A stretch of 64,000 bases of DNA from Parasponia andersonii (GCA_002914805.1 JXTB01000081.1:1057376-1121375); one strand, 5' to 3'; positions 37,185-47,991 are shown, numbered from the stretch's first letter. A program made the numbers and translations. The notes: generated by a model not told the origin, from the letters alone.

Positions 37185-38116
37185 TTTGCTATCTACAAAT
37201 AATAATAGAAAATAACAATAGTTCACGTGTTAGAAAAAACCAATAAGTTCACATGTATTCATCACAAAAGCCAATGGCCATTTAATTTATTAAACTCAAT
37301 AAATACTATGAAGCAAACACACTATTGGTTAGTAAAACAAAAAGGGAATAATAGACAAGATATGTAAATTTCATCCTTTCAATATATATATATATATATA
37401 TATAAATTTCAACATAGGTAAATGGTAGGTAGACTGAGAAAGAACTAAAACTCTATTATTTTCTAAGTGAGAAAAAGTATTTAAATTAAATTTGTTGAAG
37501 AAAAGGATATTAATTAATAGGTTGTAAAACATAAGATGAAATAGTTTCTTTTTCTGTCCGTGAATTCTATGCGGCTTCATCACAGACTCAAGGTACACAT
37601 TTCACATTCATAGATCACAAGTTGAAAACTAATATTTTGCCAATATGATATTAGGTTGTTGTGGTGTCAATTTAAGACGGACACAGAAGATAGAAAAAGT
37701 GTAAAAAATGATTTAGACTCCATTTGAATCCCGGATTTCGAGTAGAAAAAAATAAAAGGGAAAGTCACGGAAAAAGAAAGAAGAAAATATTTTTCTCAAA
37801 AAATTTTAGAATTTTATTTTGACATTTTTTATTATACTAATTAATGTGTTAAAGTTTTATAGACTAAAAATTGATATCAAATCGAACTCTCAGTTTAAAA
37901 AAAAAAAATTCAAATATTGTTTTGTTTCAATCTGAACAAAAATAAAATAAAATCTTTTAAAATATTTTTCTTTCCTCCCAAAATTCCAAATTCTAATAGG
38001 AGCCTTAGAGGGCGTCAGCCGAGGGTTCGTTATGCCATTACCGTGTGAGATAACCCTTTAAACCCAATTTTAGAAATGGGTTTCGTATTCCTCTTTGATA
38101 TTGATATTTGTGTCAG
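37185..38116. other. AT-rich spacer
   Basis: A (TA)n microsatellite is at about 37382-37402; the rest is AT-rich until about 37990, where composition becomes more balanced. A pyrimidine-rich stretch ending TTTGTGTCAG just before 38117 could be a splice acceptor for the candidate exon that follows. Confidence 0.5.
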
Positions 38117-38225
38117 GTGAAATCCGTGGCACTGGATGGCGAGTTGACGACGATAAGACAGCGTACCGGGAATGCTACTACCATTGATACACTCGTGAAA
38201 TTGTTGGATGAGTGGGACGATATAT
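38117..38225 (+). CDS. Possible terminal exon of an unidentified host gene
   Basis: After an acceptor-like TTTGTGTCAG, one frame is open and reads with a normal, unbiased composition: VKSVALDGELTTIRQRT, then DTLVKLLDEWDDI and a stop at 38223-38225. The local GC content is higher than in the flanking spacers, and it does not resemble transposon proteins I know. A partial second copy of its first 33 bases lies at 38316-38348, where it soon leaves the frame. I cannot name the protein and see no convincing upstream exon. It could equally be an isolated gene fragment. Confidence 0.3.
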
Positions 38226-38535
38226 AAGGGCCACGAGATTCAAGATACGAGTCTCCACAGATTCAAGAGACATATACCCAACGGTGGTGATAAAACGAAT
38301 CATCTGGGAAACACAAAATCCGTGGCACTGGATGGCGAGGTGACGACATATACCCACATTTTCCCACACCTGTAGCGTTTTATATCTACCTATTTGATTT
38401 GGACTATGTTGTGCGGTCTAAAATCCCGTATATTAGTCAATACCATAAAGGGAAAAATTAACCAAATGTGTATCAGATCGCATGAGTAAGCTAGTGCGAC
38501 CTCCACCGCATAAGTTAGTGCGACTTCTTTCGAAA

Positions 38536-39065
38536 GAGTTACATGCGACCTCCACCGCATAAGTTAGTGCGACCTCCTTCGAACAAGTTAAATGCGACCA
38601 GAATAAAAAAGAAACTAGACTAAGCTTCATCAAACGGGTAACCTACAAAGAAAGGAAAATAAAAGTTTCTCTTTAAAGATCGACCAGTCATCTCATTTAA
38701 GTGATTACCCAGTTATATTATTACTCAAATTATATTACCCAATTATACAGTTACCTATTCTCACAATTAGAAAACATTGAGTTATCCGGGAGTTCAATGT
38801 TTCGATGGGGGATCTTTTGGGGAACTTTTGGAAGAACTTTTTAAACTCTTTCTTCTTCTTTCCGGAAAACATATTGTAATTTTGAGTTCTTGTAATTCTC
38901 CTGAAAAAAATTGTGAAAAACAGTGGACGTAGGCTCATCTTTTTTGGGGCTGAACCACTATAAAATTCTTATCTCTTTGTTTGCTTTAGTTAATTAACCA
39001 TTTTCATACACAAACCACATCTTACAATTTTTCTAAATTTATTGTTGACAAAACCTCTGTCAATA
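38536..39065 (+). mobile_element. 5' LTR of Tat-like gypsy element (shared part)
   Basis: Matches the 3' LTR (46298-46836) from GAGTTACATGCGACC to the end GTCAATA, next to the primer site. The LTR probably starts further upstream, where a second copy of the ~60-bp unit TGCGACCTCCACCGCATAAG is found (from about 38496), but there the two LTRs differ and the border is unclear. Compared with the 3' LTR, about 14 bases including the TATA box are missing at 38785. Confidence 0.75.
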
Positions 39066-39083
39066 ATTGGCGCTAGAAGGAGG
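39066..39083 (+). other. Primer binding site of Tat-like element
   Basis: ATTGGCGCTAGAAGGAGG directly follows the LTR end. TGGCGC is the complement of the CCA-bearing 3' end of a tRNA, and this type of site is usual for Tat-lineage elements. I cannot say with certainty which tRNA pairs with it. Confidence 0.65.
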
Positions 39084-39126
39084 GCTATTCCGGCAGAAAA
39101 TTTTGTCTATTTCATTTCTTTCAACA

Positions 39127-39641
39127 ATGGCAAACACCATAAACACTACCAGAAATACCGGAACTAGCCAAAATCATCCCCAAAGTACCGCTGCTGCATA
39201 GGTAGATCCTGTTCGGGATCAGCCTGCCGTGATTGCACTAGAAAATATTATCCAAAGACAGGATCGCATAGAGGAAACACTGGTGAACCTTCAACAAATT
39301 ACAAGTCAGATTAATGACTCTCTACGATGACTTGCTGAGGGACAGATACTAACTTTACCACAGCACGAATGTCCCAGAGAACAACCTGCTCAACAACCCG
39401 AGAGAAGAATTCAGATTCTGAAGACAGGGAACTGCGACCAACCTAAAGCCCGGCAGGAGCGTCGAGGAGATTTCATCTCCAAGGGAAAAGGTAAGGTCGC
39501 AGACTTGCCTCTAGTATCTGGTACTAAAAGTTCGAGCACTGATTGTAATCGTGGACAACCTTCCCGGAGAGCAACCATCAATCGTGATTATCTGGAATAT
39601 GAGCAAAAACGTCAATCGAGGAGTGTCTTTGAAAGGATCAG
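39127..39641 (+). pseudogene. Gag start of Tat-like element
   Basis: Starts MANTINTTRNTGTSQNHPQ 60 bases after the primer site. It continues through ALENIIQRQDRIEETLVNLQ and a Gln/Arg-rich stretch to SVFERIS, where another LTR is inserted at 39642. Two in-frame stops (near 39198 and 39327) break it. The central capsid-like domain must lie in the assembly gap. The end of gag resumes at 41764. Confidence 0.7.
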
Positions 39642-41108
39642 TGATAACTCTATGAAAATAGAGTTATCTTGTGTATTTTTAGTCTTAGGTTAGTTGCTTT
39701 AGAAGAATAAATTTTATAGTTTAGGTGTCTTTCTTTACTTTATTTTAGTTTTTGGCGTTGCTGATGTTTAAGTTCGAATCTAGTTAATATCTATCTTATT
39801 TCCCTTGATTTTTATTAGAATTGCTGAAATCTAATCTTAAGCCCTGCAAAGATTAAATGGCAGCATCCTAGAAAGAAAGCGGAACTTAAGTCAAAGCTGG
39901 AAGCAACTTTGCTGCAGCAGCATGCTAGAGCAACACTGAATAGCAGAGTCAATTTCCAGCTGGCATATATTTCGTACAGCTGGTGCTGACAGCTAACAGT
40001 AAATACCAGCTAAAGAGAAATGAAGAAAAGTGGTCCTTACCCCTCTATTTGGCTGACACGTGTGCTAGGGTACCTCATTTACCCTAATATAAAAGGAAAA
40101 AGAGTACTGTAAAGAAAGGAAAGGGAGGAGGCGGCTGAACTAAGAGATATATGGAAAAGGAAAGAAAGGGGAGAGAGGGAATAGTACAGAGAAGAAAGGA
40201 AGAAGAAGGAGGAGTACTGGCAGCAGCAAGGAGCTAAACCACCATCATCCAGCTAGCACTTTCTTCATCTCTTTTAATCTTCTTTGTATTTAATATTTTT
40301 TTTCTTTTCTTGAACTTTCTGTAATCTATGGAGCATTTTAGGTTGCTGATTTTTACATTTCAGATCATGAGCTAAGTTTCCTTAGCTGGGATTATGATGA
40401 ATCTGAGGTTGTAATGATGGATTAAAGTTGTTTTAAATGTTTATGATATTTTCCTCTAGTTCGTTCAAGTGTGCTTCGCTATTATTTCCTTTTGTTGCTT
40501 GGCCATCAATATTTAGGATAAACAAATTAGGATTAATTCTGGAAAGGTTAATCTTAGTTGGACTTAGCTTGAATGATGCATGATTCAATCATCTCTTTAG
40601 TAGATCTTTGAATTAGTAATGGTATAGGAATATATTGTTACCATGCAAACCCATTGAGAATTGATACTATAAATGATGTTTTGAGAACTGGGTTAGCATA
40701 GGAATATGTCAAATCTGGTTTAAAAGAACCTTAACATATTGAATTCGGAAGATTATTATGTATAGATAGAATTTTCAGTTACTGGAGTGATTTTGCCATA
40801 GGCGTTGCTGCAGCAATTAAACCCAGATTTGCAACCAAGGAGGATTCAATAATCCCAGCTTATCTACACCACTGATTCACAATCACTTGATTAGATCTCA
40901 TTACTTTCTGCTTAATATTTACTTTTCTGCTTGCATATTTAAATTGTTGCTATTTTATTACAAATCTTTATTTCTCATTCGTTAAACTAGTTTATTTGAC
41001 ATTTAGATTTTACAAATAATTTTGGTAATCAATCCCTGTGGAGACGATACTCACTCACTACTATATTACTTGTTTCGGCACGTGCACTTGCGTAGCTATT
41101 GTAAAATC
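39642..41108 (+). mobile_element. LTR of another retroelement inserted in Tat gag
   Basis: Begins TGATAACTC at 39642 directly after the gag frame and runs at least to 41108, where the assembly gap starts. The first 27 bases form a hairpin (GATAACTCTA, loop TGAAAA, TAGAGTTATC). A G-box-like ACACGTGTG near 40055 and a TATA box AATATAAAAGG (about 40086-40096) resemble a promoter, followed by a purine-rich leader. The end contains CAATCCCTGTGGAGACGATA and GGCACGTGCACTTGC, familiar from the end region of plant LTRs. Whether it is a solo LTR or the start of a full element cannot be decided because of the gap. Confidence 0.7.
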
Positions 41109-41763
41109 NNNNNNNNNNNNNNNNNNNNNNNNNNNNNNNNNNNNNNNNNNNNNNNNNNNNNNNNNNNNNNNNNNNNNNNNNNNNNNNNNNNNNNNNNNNN
41201 NNNNNNNNNNNNNNNNNNNNNNNNNNNNNNNNNNNNNNNNNNNNNNNNNNNNNNNNNNNNNNNNNNNNNNNNNNNNNNNNNNNNNNNNNNNNNNNNNNNN
41301 NNNNNNNNNNNNNNNNNNNNNNNNNNNNNNNNNNNNNNNNNNNNNNNNNNNNNNNNNNNNNNNNNNNNNNNNNNNNNNNNNNNNNNNNNNNNNNNNNNNN
41401 NNNNNNNNNNNNNNNNNNNNNNNNNNNNNNNNNNNNNNNNNNNNNNNNNNNNNNNNNNNNNNNNNNNNNNNNNNNNNNNNNNNNNNNNNNNNNNNNNNNN
41501 NNNNNNNNNNNNNNNNNNNNNNNNNNNNNNNNNNNNNNNNNNNNNNNNNNNNNNNNNNNNNNNNNNNNNNNNNNNNNNNNNNNNNNNNNNNNNNNNNNNN
41601 NNNNNNNNNNNNNNNNNNNNNNNNNNNNNNNNNNNNNNNNNNNNNNNNNNNNNNNNNNNNNNNNNNNNNNNNNNNNNNNNNNNNNNNNNNNNNNNNNNNN
41701 NNNNNNNNNNNNNNNNNNNNNNNNNNNNNNNNNNNNNNNNNNNNNNNNNNNNNNNNNNNNNNN
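41109..41763. other. Assembly gap (655 N)
   Basis: A run of N. It hides the end of the inserted LTR, any further interior of that element, and the middle of the Tat gag gene. Open frames running across it are meaningless. The number of N may not reflect the true length. Confidence 1.
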
Positions 41764-42120
41764 AGAGATAGAGCGAGGTGCGACCCCAACAAGTTTTGTC
41801 AGTATCACAATGACATTGGACACGATACCAATAACTGCTTTGCCCTGAAAGATGAGATTGAAAGATTGATTAAAGAAGGGCAGCTGCAGTAGTACTCTAA
41901 ACAGAATAATGAAAGGAAAGAAGAAAACCGACAGCAACCTCTAGAAATTCAGCGCAAGGTGAGAACTATTTTCAGAGGACCGCACGTTGAGGGAGATTCC
42001 AAGAGAGCGCATGATAGGTATGCGCGAGAAGCCCGATAGTAGCCATTGACCAACGTCATGCACCTCGAATAGCGACTACGAAAGCTTCAGCGAGTACCAG
42101 ATATAGATGTTACTTTCACA
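41764..42120 (+). pseudogene. Gag end of Tat-like element
   Basis: Resumes with RARCDPNKFCQYHNDIGHDT and NNCFALKDEIERLIKEGQL. CQYHNDIGHDTNNC is the modified knuckle (C-x2-H-x4-H-x4-C) typical of Tat-lineage Gag. A stop follows at about 41890, and the reading continues with breaks into the region before the protease. Confidence 0.75.
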
Positions 42121-42695
42121 GAACAAGACGCGAGGGAAGTCCATTATCCACATAATGATGCATTGGTCATAAGATCAATTGTGGAAGCACGCAATTATGG
42201 CGAGTATTGGTCGATAACAGAAGTGCTGTTGACATCCTGTATTACGACGCCTTTAAAAAGATGGGATTGAATGAAAGCAACCTAAAGCCCACCGTCACTC
42301 CACTCTATGGATTCACTGGTAACAGCATAATGCCTATGGGCATGATCGAGTTAATGGTCAACGTTGGAACCTACCCTAGGGTAATGACCCAGTTCTTGGT
42401 TGTAGATTACCCCTCTACATTCAATGCTATACTGAGAAGACCAACACTGAGGGAACTTCGAGCAGTAACATCGATTTATCATCTCGTTATGAAATTCCCA
42501 ACTCAACAAGGAGTAGGCGAGGTGCGTGACAACCAATATGATGCGAGGACTTGTTATAACAACTCCTTAAAGCTCGCAGCAAAGGATGCGACATCTCGCA
42601 CGATGATGGTCCAAAGAAAAGCATCAGTCGAAACGTCAGTCGAAGCGTCAGGCGAAACGTCAATCGAAACGACAAGCGAAGACCTCGACCCTTGA
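42121..42695 (+). pseudogene. Tat-like aspartic protease region
   Basis: The active-site block reads VDNRSAVDILYYDAFKKMGL; the family form is D-N-G-S-S, so the glycine after the catalytic Asp-Asn is arginine (consistent with a G-to-A change), as also seen in the Athila-like copy. Further blocks are PLYGFTG, GMIELMVNVGT, QFLVVDYPSTFNAILRRPTL and YHLVMKFPTQQGVGEVRDNQ. The frame ends with a Ser/Glu/Thr-rich tail in which the motif SVETSVEASGETS repeats, and stops at 42693. Probably not active. Confidence 0.8.
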
Positions 42696-42734
42696 GAAAT
42701 CGATGGAGAGGTCAAAACGGGATCCATTGAAGAC

Positions 42735-43734
42735 TTGAAGGATCTGCTATTTGACAGGTCCTCCAAGATTTTAAAAATTGGAGCGAGACTTCAAGAACCT
42801 GTGCGAGATTCATTGGTCGCTTTTCTAGAATCTAATTTGGATGTCTTCGCATGGCAACATTTGAACATGATTGGGATCGATCCGAATATCATATGCCACC
42901 GTCTTAACATAGATCTAACAAAGAAGCCTGTACGGCAGAAAAGAAGAGCTATGAATCCAGAATGCTACGTCACGCTGAAAGAAGAGGTAGAAAAGTTGCT
43001 CGAAATTAGATTTATCAGGAAATCTTTTTATCCGAACTGGCTTGCAAACCCGGTTTTGGTAAAGAAAACCAACGGGAAGTGGAGAATATGCATCAATTTC
43101 ACAGATCTCAATAAAACATGCCCGAAAGACAGCTTTCCCCTTCCAAGAAATGACCAGCTTGTAGATGCGACGTCAGGGCATGAACTCTTAAGTTTCATGG
43201 ACGCATGTTCCGGATACAATCAAATCCCCATGTATGAACTAGATGAGGAGCACACTTCATTCATCACTGATCGGGGATTATACTGTTACAAAAAGATGCC
43301 CTTCAGACTCATCAATGCAGGAGCAACCTACCAGCATCTTGTTAAAACAAATTAGCAAGACAATGGAGGTATATGTTTATGACATGCTGGTGAAGTCGAA
43401 AAAAGCCGAAGATCATATCAAACATCTTGATGAGATGCTCAAAATTCTCCAAAAATATCAAATGAAGCTGAATCCTCAAAAGTGTGCATTCAGAGTAGGA
43501 TCTGGAAAGTTTCTGGGTTTTATGGTCAATCAGCGAGGCATTGAAGCTAACCCACAGAAAATACAAGCACTGATTGATATGCAATCTCCTCGCAAACCCA
43601 AAGATGTGCAGAGCCTAGCAGGAAGAGTGGCCGCATTGAGTCGATTTGTATCCAAGTCGACAGATAAGTACCAATCATTCTTTGAAGTATTGAAAGTTTC
43701 GAAGAGGTTCGAGTGGACAGAAGAATACGAGTAG
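42735..43734 (+). pseudogene. Tat-like reverse transcriptase, catalytic Asp lost
   Basis: RT blocks in order are RFIRKSFYPNWLANPVLVKK, NGKWRICINFTDLNKTCPKD, FPLPRNDQLVDATSGHELLS and FMDACSGYNQIPM with the first catalytic Asp. After a frameshift near 43330 comes MEVYVYDMLVKSKKAEDHIK. The normal Y-V-D-D is Y-V-Y-D here (about 43372-43383), so a metal-binding aspartate is replaced by tyrosine. The thumb and connection (KCAFRVGSGKFLGFMVNQRG, QSLAGRVAALSRFVSK) end at 43734. It cannot be a working enzyme. Confidence 0.9.
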
Positions 43735-44229
43735 GCATTCCAAGAATTAAAAATACACTTGGGTTCTTCTCCACTCCTATCGAAGCCAAATCTAGGAGAA
43801 GAATTATATTTATACCTCACTGTTTCTAAATATGCGACAAGCGCTGTGTTAATTCAGGAATATGAAAAGATACAGCGACCAGTGTACTACGTAAGTAAAA
43901 GATTACTCGATACCGAAACAAGATATCCAGAGATAGAGAAGTTGGCATTAGCACTCATTGTCACATCTAGAAAACTTCGACCTTATTTTCATGCGCACAC
44001 CATCAAAGTTTTCACGAACTTTCCATTAAAGCAGGTTCTGCAAAAGCCTGAGGCTTCTGAGCGACTACTTAAGTGGGTAGTTGAGTTGAGTCAGTTCGAC
44101 CTCAATTTTCAACCTCGCACGACGATCAAAGGGCAAGCCCTCGCAGATTTTATTGCGGAATTCACGTATGATGTCGATCTTCCCACAGAAATAATCGAAA
44201 AGCCTGCTATAGATTTATCCAGATTGTAG
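43735..44229 (+). pseudogene. First RNase H of Tat-like element
   Basis: Follows RT after one stop (near 43732). Shows LYLYLTVSKYATSAVLIQE, RPVYYVSKRLLDTETRYP, EKLALALIVTSRKLRPYF and a tail with GQALADFIAEF. This is the retroviral-type RNase H of Ty3/gypsy elements, used to remove RNA from the RNA/DNA hybrid. It is followed directly by a second RNase H domain. Confidence 0.85.
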
Positions 44230-44600
44230 AAGCTTTATGTCGATGGATCGTCGAACGAGAATGGAGCTGGTGCGGGTTTAGTACTGATCAGTCCTGAAGG
44301 GCATAATATTCATTGTGCACTTCGCTTCAAATTTTCAGCATCAAATAATGAGGCAGAATATGAAGCATTGATAGTCGAGCTAAAGATTGCACAAGAAATG
44401 AAGGTCGAAGTAATTAAGGTATACAGTGATTTCCAGCTGATCGTTTGTCAAGTAAATGGTGAATATCAAGCAAGGAGAAAGAGAATGATGGCTTATTTGC
44501 AGAAGTACAAAGATTATTCTCGACATTCACTGCCTATAATATTCAGGTTCTTCCTCGCATTAAGAATACTCGGGCAGATACCCTAGCTAAACTCGCCTCA
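44230..44600 (+). pseudogene. Second (archaeal-type) RNase H of Tat-like element
   Basis: After a stop at 44227-44229 the reading continues LYVDGSSNENGAGAGLVLIS, then FKFSASNNEAEYEALIVELK, IKVYSDFQLIVCQVNGEYQA. The Asp of DGSS, the Glu of NEAEYEA and the Asp of YSDFQ are the catalytic acidic residues of this family. A second RNase H behind the first is the hallmark of the Tat lineage of plant Ty3/gypsy elements. A frame change follows near 44580. Confidence 0.85.
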
Positions 44601-45945
44601 ACAAAAGATGCCGAATTACTAAAGGTGGTCTCTGTCGAGTTTCTTACAAAACTTAGTATCGAAGTAGAGCCTCAAATAGCTATGACGGTTGATAAAAGAT
44701 CATCGTGGGTAGATCCTATAATGAAGTATATCCAAAATAGCGATCTCCCCGAGAACAAAAACGACGCAAAGCGACTTCGAATGAAAGCAACTCGCTATGT
44801 TATCTATGACGAGAAGCTTTATCGAAAGAGTTTTAGTGCGCTGCTATTGTTATATGTCGATGAAGAAAAAGTGGACTACATTATGAGGGAGATTCACGAA
44901 GGAATATGCAGAAATCATTCCAGGAGGCAGGCATTTGCAAACAAGATTCTAAGACAAGGGTATTTTTGGCCGACCATAAAGAAAGATACGATGGAATTTA
45001 CTAGGAAGTGTAACAAATGCCAACGATTTGCAACTGTTCCTAGAATGCCATCCGTTCCTCTCACTCCAATGACCAGTCCATGGCCATTTGTAGTATGGGG
45101 AATAGATATTATCGGAACACTTCCATTGGCGCGAGGTGGGTTGAAGTATGTAGTGGTCGCAGTCAATTATTTCACCAAGTGGACAGAAGCTGAAGCTTTG
45201 AGTACCATTTCTGCAAAAAAGATGATAGATTTTGTTTACAAATCTATAATCTGCCGTTATGGTATACCACATACCATAATTTCTGATAATGGGAAACAAT
45301 TTGACTGTGACGAGTTCCGTAACTTCTGCAACAACTTAGGTATCAAGAAGAATTTCTCCGCTGTTGTTCATCCACAAAACAATGGACAGGTCGAAGCGAT
45401 AAATAAAATACTTAAACACAATATAAAGCCAAAGTTGGAAGAGCATAAAGGAGCTTGGCCAAAGGTACTCCCTGAAGTGTTATGGGTTTATCGCACTACT
45501 CAACGAACAACTACCAGAGAAAGTCCATTCTCTTTGGCTTACGGATATGAAGCAATGATTCCAGTTGAAATTGGTGCGAGCTCTCTACGACGATCAACCT
45601 ATGAGCAAGATCGCGACAAAACACTACTGAGGATTGAACTCGATCTTTTAGAAGAAAGGCGCGAGCAGTCTCAGCTTCGAGTCGCATCATATCAACAGCA
45701 CACTGCTCGATATTATAACTCTAAAGTCAGACGAAGAGGGTTTGAAGTTGGTGACCTTGTTCTTCGGCAAGTCCTACCTAATAATAAAGAGCACGGTGCT
45801 GGAGTATTTGGACCCTCTTGGGAGGACCGTATGTTATTGATGCCATTATTCGACCTAGGACATATAAGTTAGCTCGCACTGGCGGACAAAAGATTGAGCA
45901 TGCCTGGAGCGCAAAATAACTTCGTCGATATTATCAATAAATTTT
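44600..45945 (+). pseudogene. Integrase of Tat-like element
   Basis: Long open stretch (frame to 45872). The N-terminal zinc-binding HHCC domain spans HEGICRNH and CNKCQRF. The catalytic core has GIDIIGTLPLARGGLKYVVV (first Asp), IPHTIISDNGKQFDCDEF (second Asp) and VHPQNNGQVEAINKIL (Glu), so all three DDE residues are kept. The C-terminal domain includes YYNSKVRRRGFEVGDLVLRQ. A frameshift near 45826 moves the end (YKLARTGGQKIEHAW) to another frame; the gene ends about 45940. This is the best preserved domain of the element. Confidence 0.9.
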
Positions 45946-46196
45946 TATGTATATCTTCATGTTTTCGTCATTCATCAATAAAGATCTACTTATTCGTCAT
46001 TCGTTGGTTGTTATTCGTTAATCATCATTTGTAATCGTCAATCGTTGATCGTCATTCATTAATCATCATTCGTAATCTTCATTCGTTGGTCATCATTCGT
46101 CATCATCAATAAGGGTGTCTCCTCATCGATCATTCGATTTGGTACTTTTTATAGTTTTATGGTATTCTTCGAACACCATAAGACTCGGGGGGGAGT
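45946..46196 (+). repeat. CGTCATTCGTT repeats and polypurine tract, Tat 3' UTR
   Basis: From about 45965 to 46110 a short unit like CGTCATTCGTTGGTCATCATT recurs with variation six or so times. The polypurine tract GGGGGGGAG lies at 46187-46195. Non-coding short-repeat arrays at this position are known from Tat/Ogre-type elements. Confidence 0.7.
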
Positions 46197-46297
46197 AAGA
46201 TCAGAATATTATCTCCTACTTGTTTCCTAAGGGACTATGCAAAATGTCCATTTAGAGGGGTCGGAATTTTAGATCGTCGAAATATATAAAATTCCTT

Positions 46298-46836
46298 GAG
46301 TTACATGCGACCTCCACCGCATAAATTAGTACGACCTCCTTCGAACGAGTTAAATGCGACCAGAATGAAAAGAAAACTAGACTAAGTTTCGTCAAACGGG
46401 TAACCTATAAAGAAAGGGAAATAAAAGTTTCTCTTTAAAGATCGACCAGTCATCTCATTTAAGTGATTACCCAGTTATATTATTACTCAAATTGTATTGT
46501 CCAATTATACAGTTACCCATTCTCACAATTAGGAAACATTGAGTTATTCCCACCTATATAAAGGGAGTTCAATGTTTCGATGGGGGATCTTTCGGGGAAT
46601 TTTTGGAAGAACCTTTTAAACTCTTGCTTCTTCTTTCCGGACAATACATTATAATTTTGAGTTCTTGTAATTCTCCAAAAAATAGTGAAAAACAGTGGAC
46701 GTAGGCTCATCTTTTTTGGGCTGAACTACTATAAAATTATTGTCTCTTTGTTTGCCTTAGTTAATTAACCATTTTCACACACAAGCCACATCTTGCAATT
46801 TTTCTAAATTTATTATTGACAAAACCCCCGTCAACA
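46298..46836 (+). mobile_element. 3' LTR of Tat-like element (shared part)
   Basis: Corresponds to 38536-39065 and ends GTCAACA. The LTR probably begins between the polypurine tract (46195) and about 46225, but no clear TG start is shared with the other LTR. It keeps the promoter segment CCCACCTATATAAAGGG (46550-46566) that the 5' LTR has lost, and has one rather than two copies of the TGCGACCTCCACCGC unit. The TSD could not be determined. Confidence 0.75.
46555..46563 (+). promoter_or_regulatory. TATA box in 3' LTR of Tat-like element
   Basis: TATATAAAG in the 3' LTR, 25-30 bases before GGGGATCTTTCGG, where the transcript would be expected to start. The same place in the 5' LTR (38785) has lost it by a short deletion. 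Confidence 0.6.
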
Positions 46837-46916
46837 GAATGAAACAAATAACTTCTCAACTTTGATCCATAGCATATTATTGTTTTTTATTTATTCAAAA
46901 ATCAATCAACTCAGGT

Positions 46917-47991
46917 ATTAAATTGGAAAATTACTTATTTTGCCCTCTCACATTTACCATCAGTATGAATTTATCTATTTACTTTTGACTTTATATTCAA
47001 GTGTTTTTTACAATAGTAAAGTTGTTCTTCTTTTACTCTCTCACTTTTGAATTCGTATTCAAATGCTCCCTAAAATGGTAAAATTATTATTCTTTTACCT
47101 CCTCAACTCTAACACCATTAGAAAATTGTTAATGGATAATAGTCAAATAATCATTTTATTTTTTAAATAGCTAATAAATATCTTTTACTGTTCTTTTTAT
47201 ATTAGACATTTCCAAAGAGCTAGTTTTTATGATTAAATAAATAAAATAAACGAAAAGAAGTATAAGAAAAATAATTTTTTTAATAGTTATATATGTATAT
47301 GTAAAACAAAAAATAGACAAAATAAAAAAACTTTTGCATTAAGTCATTAATGTCAAAATATTTCAGAAGTTATGTAAAAAAATACATATTTTCATATTTG
47401 AAAGATTTTATAGAAAAATGAAATGAGTATTTTCCCTCTTATATTTCATGAAAAATAGTCATGTTATTTCATGAAAATATGAAAAATAATACGCAAATTC
47501 ATGAAATAGTTATTTCTTTTTCTAGAAAGTCTTTAGGATATGAAAATATGCAGTTTTTTTTTTATGTAACTTCTAAAAATATTTTGATACTAATGAATTA
47601 GTGTAAACTTTGCTTTATTTTGTCTATTTTTTGTTTTACATATACATATATAATCAATAATTTATTTTATTTATTTAATCATAAAAACTAAATCTTTGGA
47701 AATGTTTAATATACAAAAAATAGTAAAAGATATTTATTAGCTATTTAAAAAATAAAATGATTATTTAGTTATTGTCTATTAATAATTTTCTAACAGTATT
47801 AGAGTTAACATGGTAAAAGAATAAGAACTTTGTCATTTTAGAAGACATTTAAATAATAAGTCAAAAGTGAGGAGACAAATGAAGAACAAATTTGATAATA
47901 AGAAAGTACTTGAATACAAAGTAAAAAATGAGGGAATAAATTCATAATGATAGTAAATGTGAAAGGGAAAAATGATTAATTTTTTTATTAA
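46917..47991. mobile_element. Foldback element (1.07 kb, long inverted arms)
   Basis: The left half (from about 46922) and the right half (to about 47986) are reverse complements over nearly their whole length. For example TAGCTAATAAATATCTTTTACT at 47168 answers AGTAAAAGATATTTATTAGCTA near 47725, and ACATTTACCATCAGTATGAATTTAT near 46950 answers ATAAATTCATAATGATAGTAAATGT near 47935. The centre is near 47455. ATTAA at 46917-46921 and 47987-47991 may be the TSD. There is no coding region. A transcript would fold into a long hairpin. Confidence 0.85.

Noticed and set aside
41022..41937. Long open frames across the run of N on both strands
   Set aside because: They are open only because N has no stop codons; they carry no information.
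42487..42766. Minus-strand frames with repeated SFRLTFRLTLRLT-type sequence
   Set aside because: Shadow of the plus-strand Ser/Glu/Thr repeats at the end of the Tat protease region.
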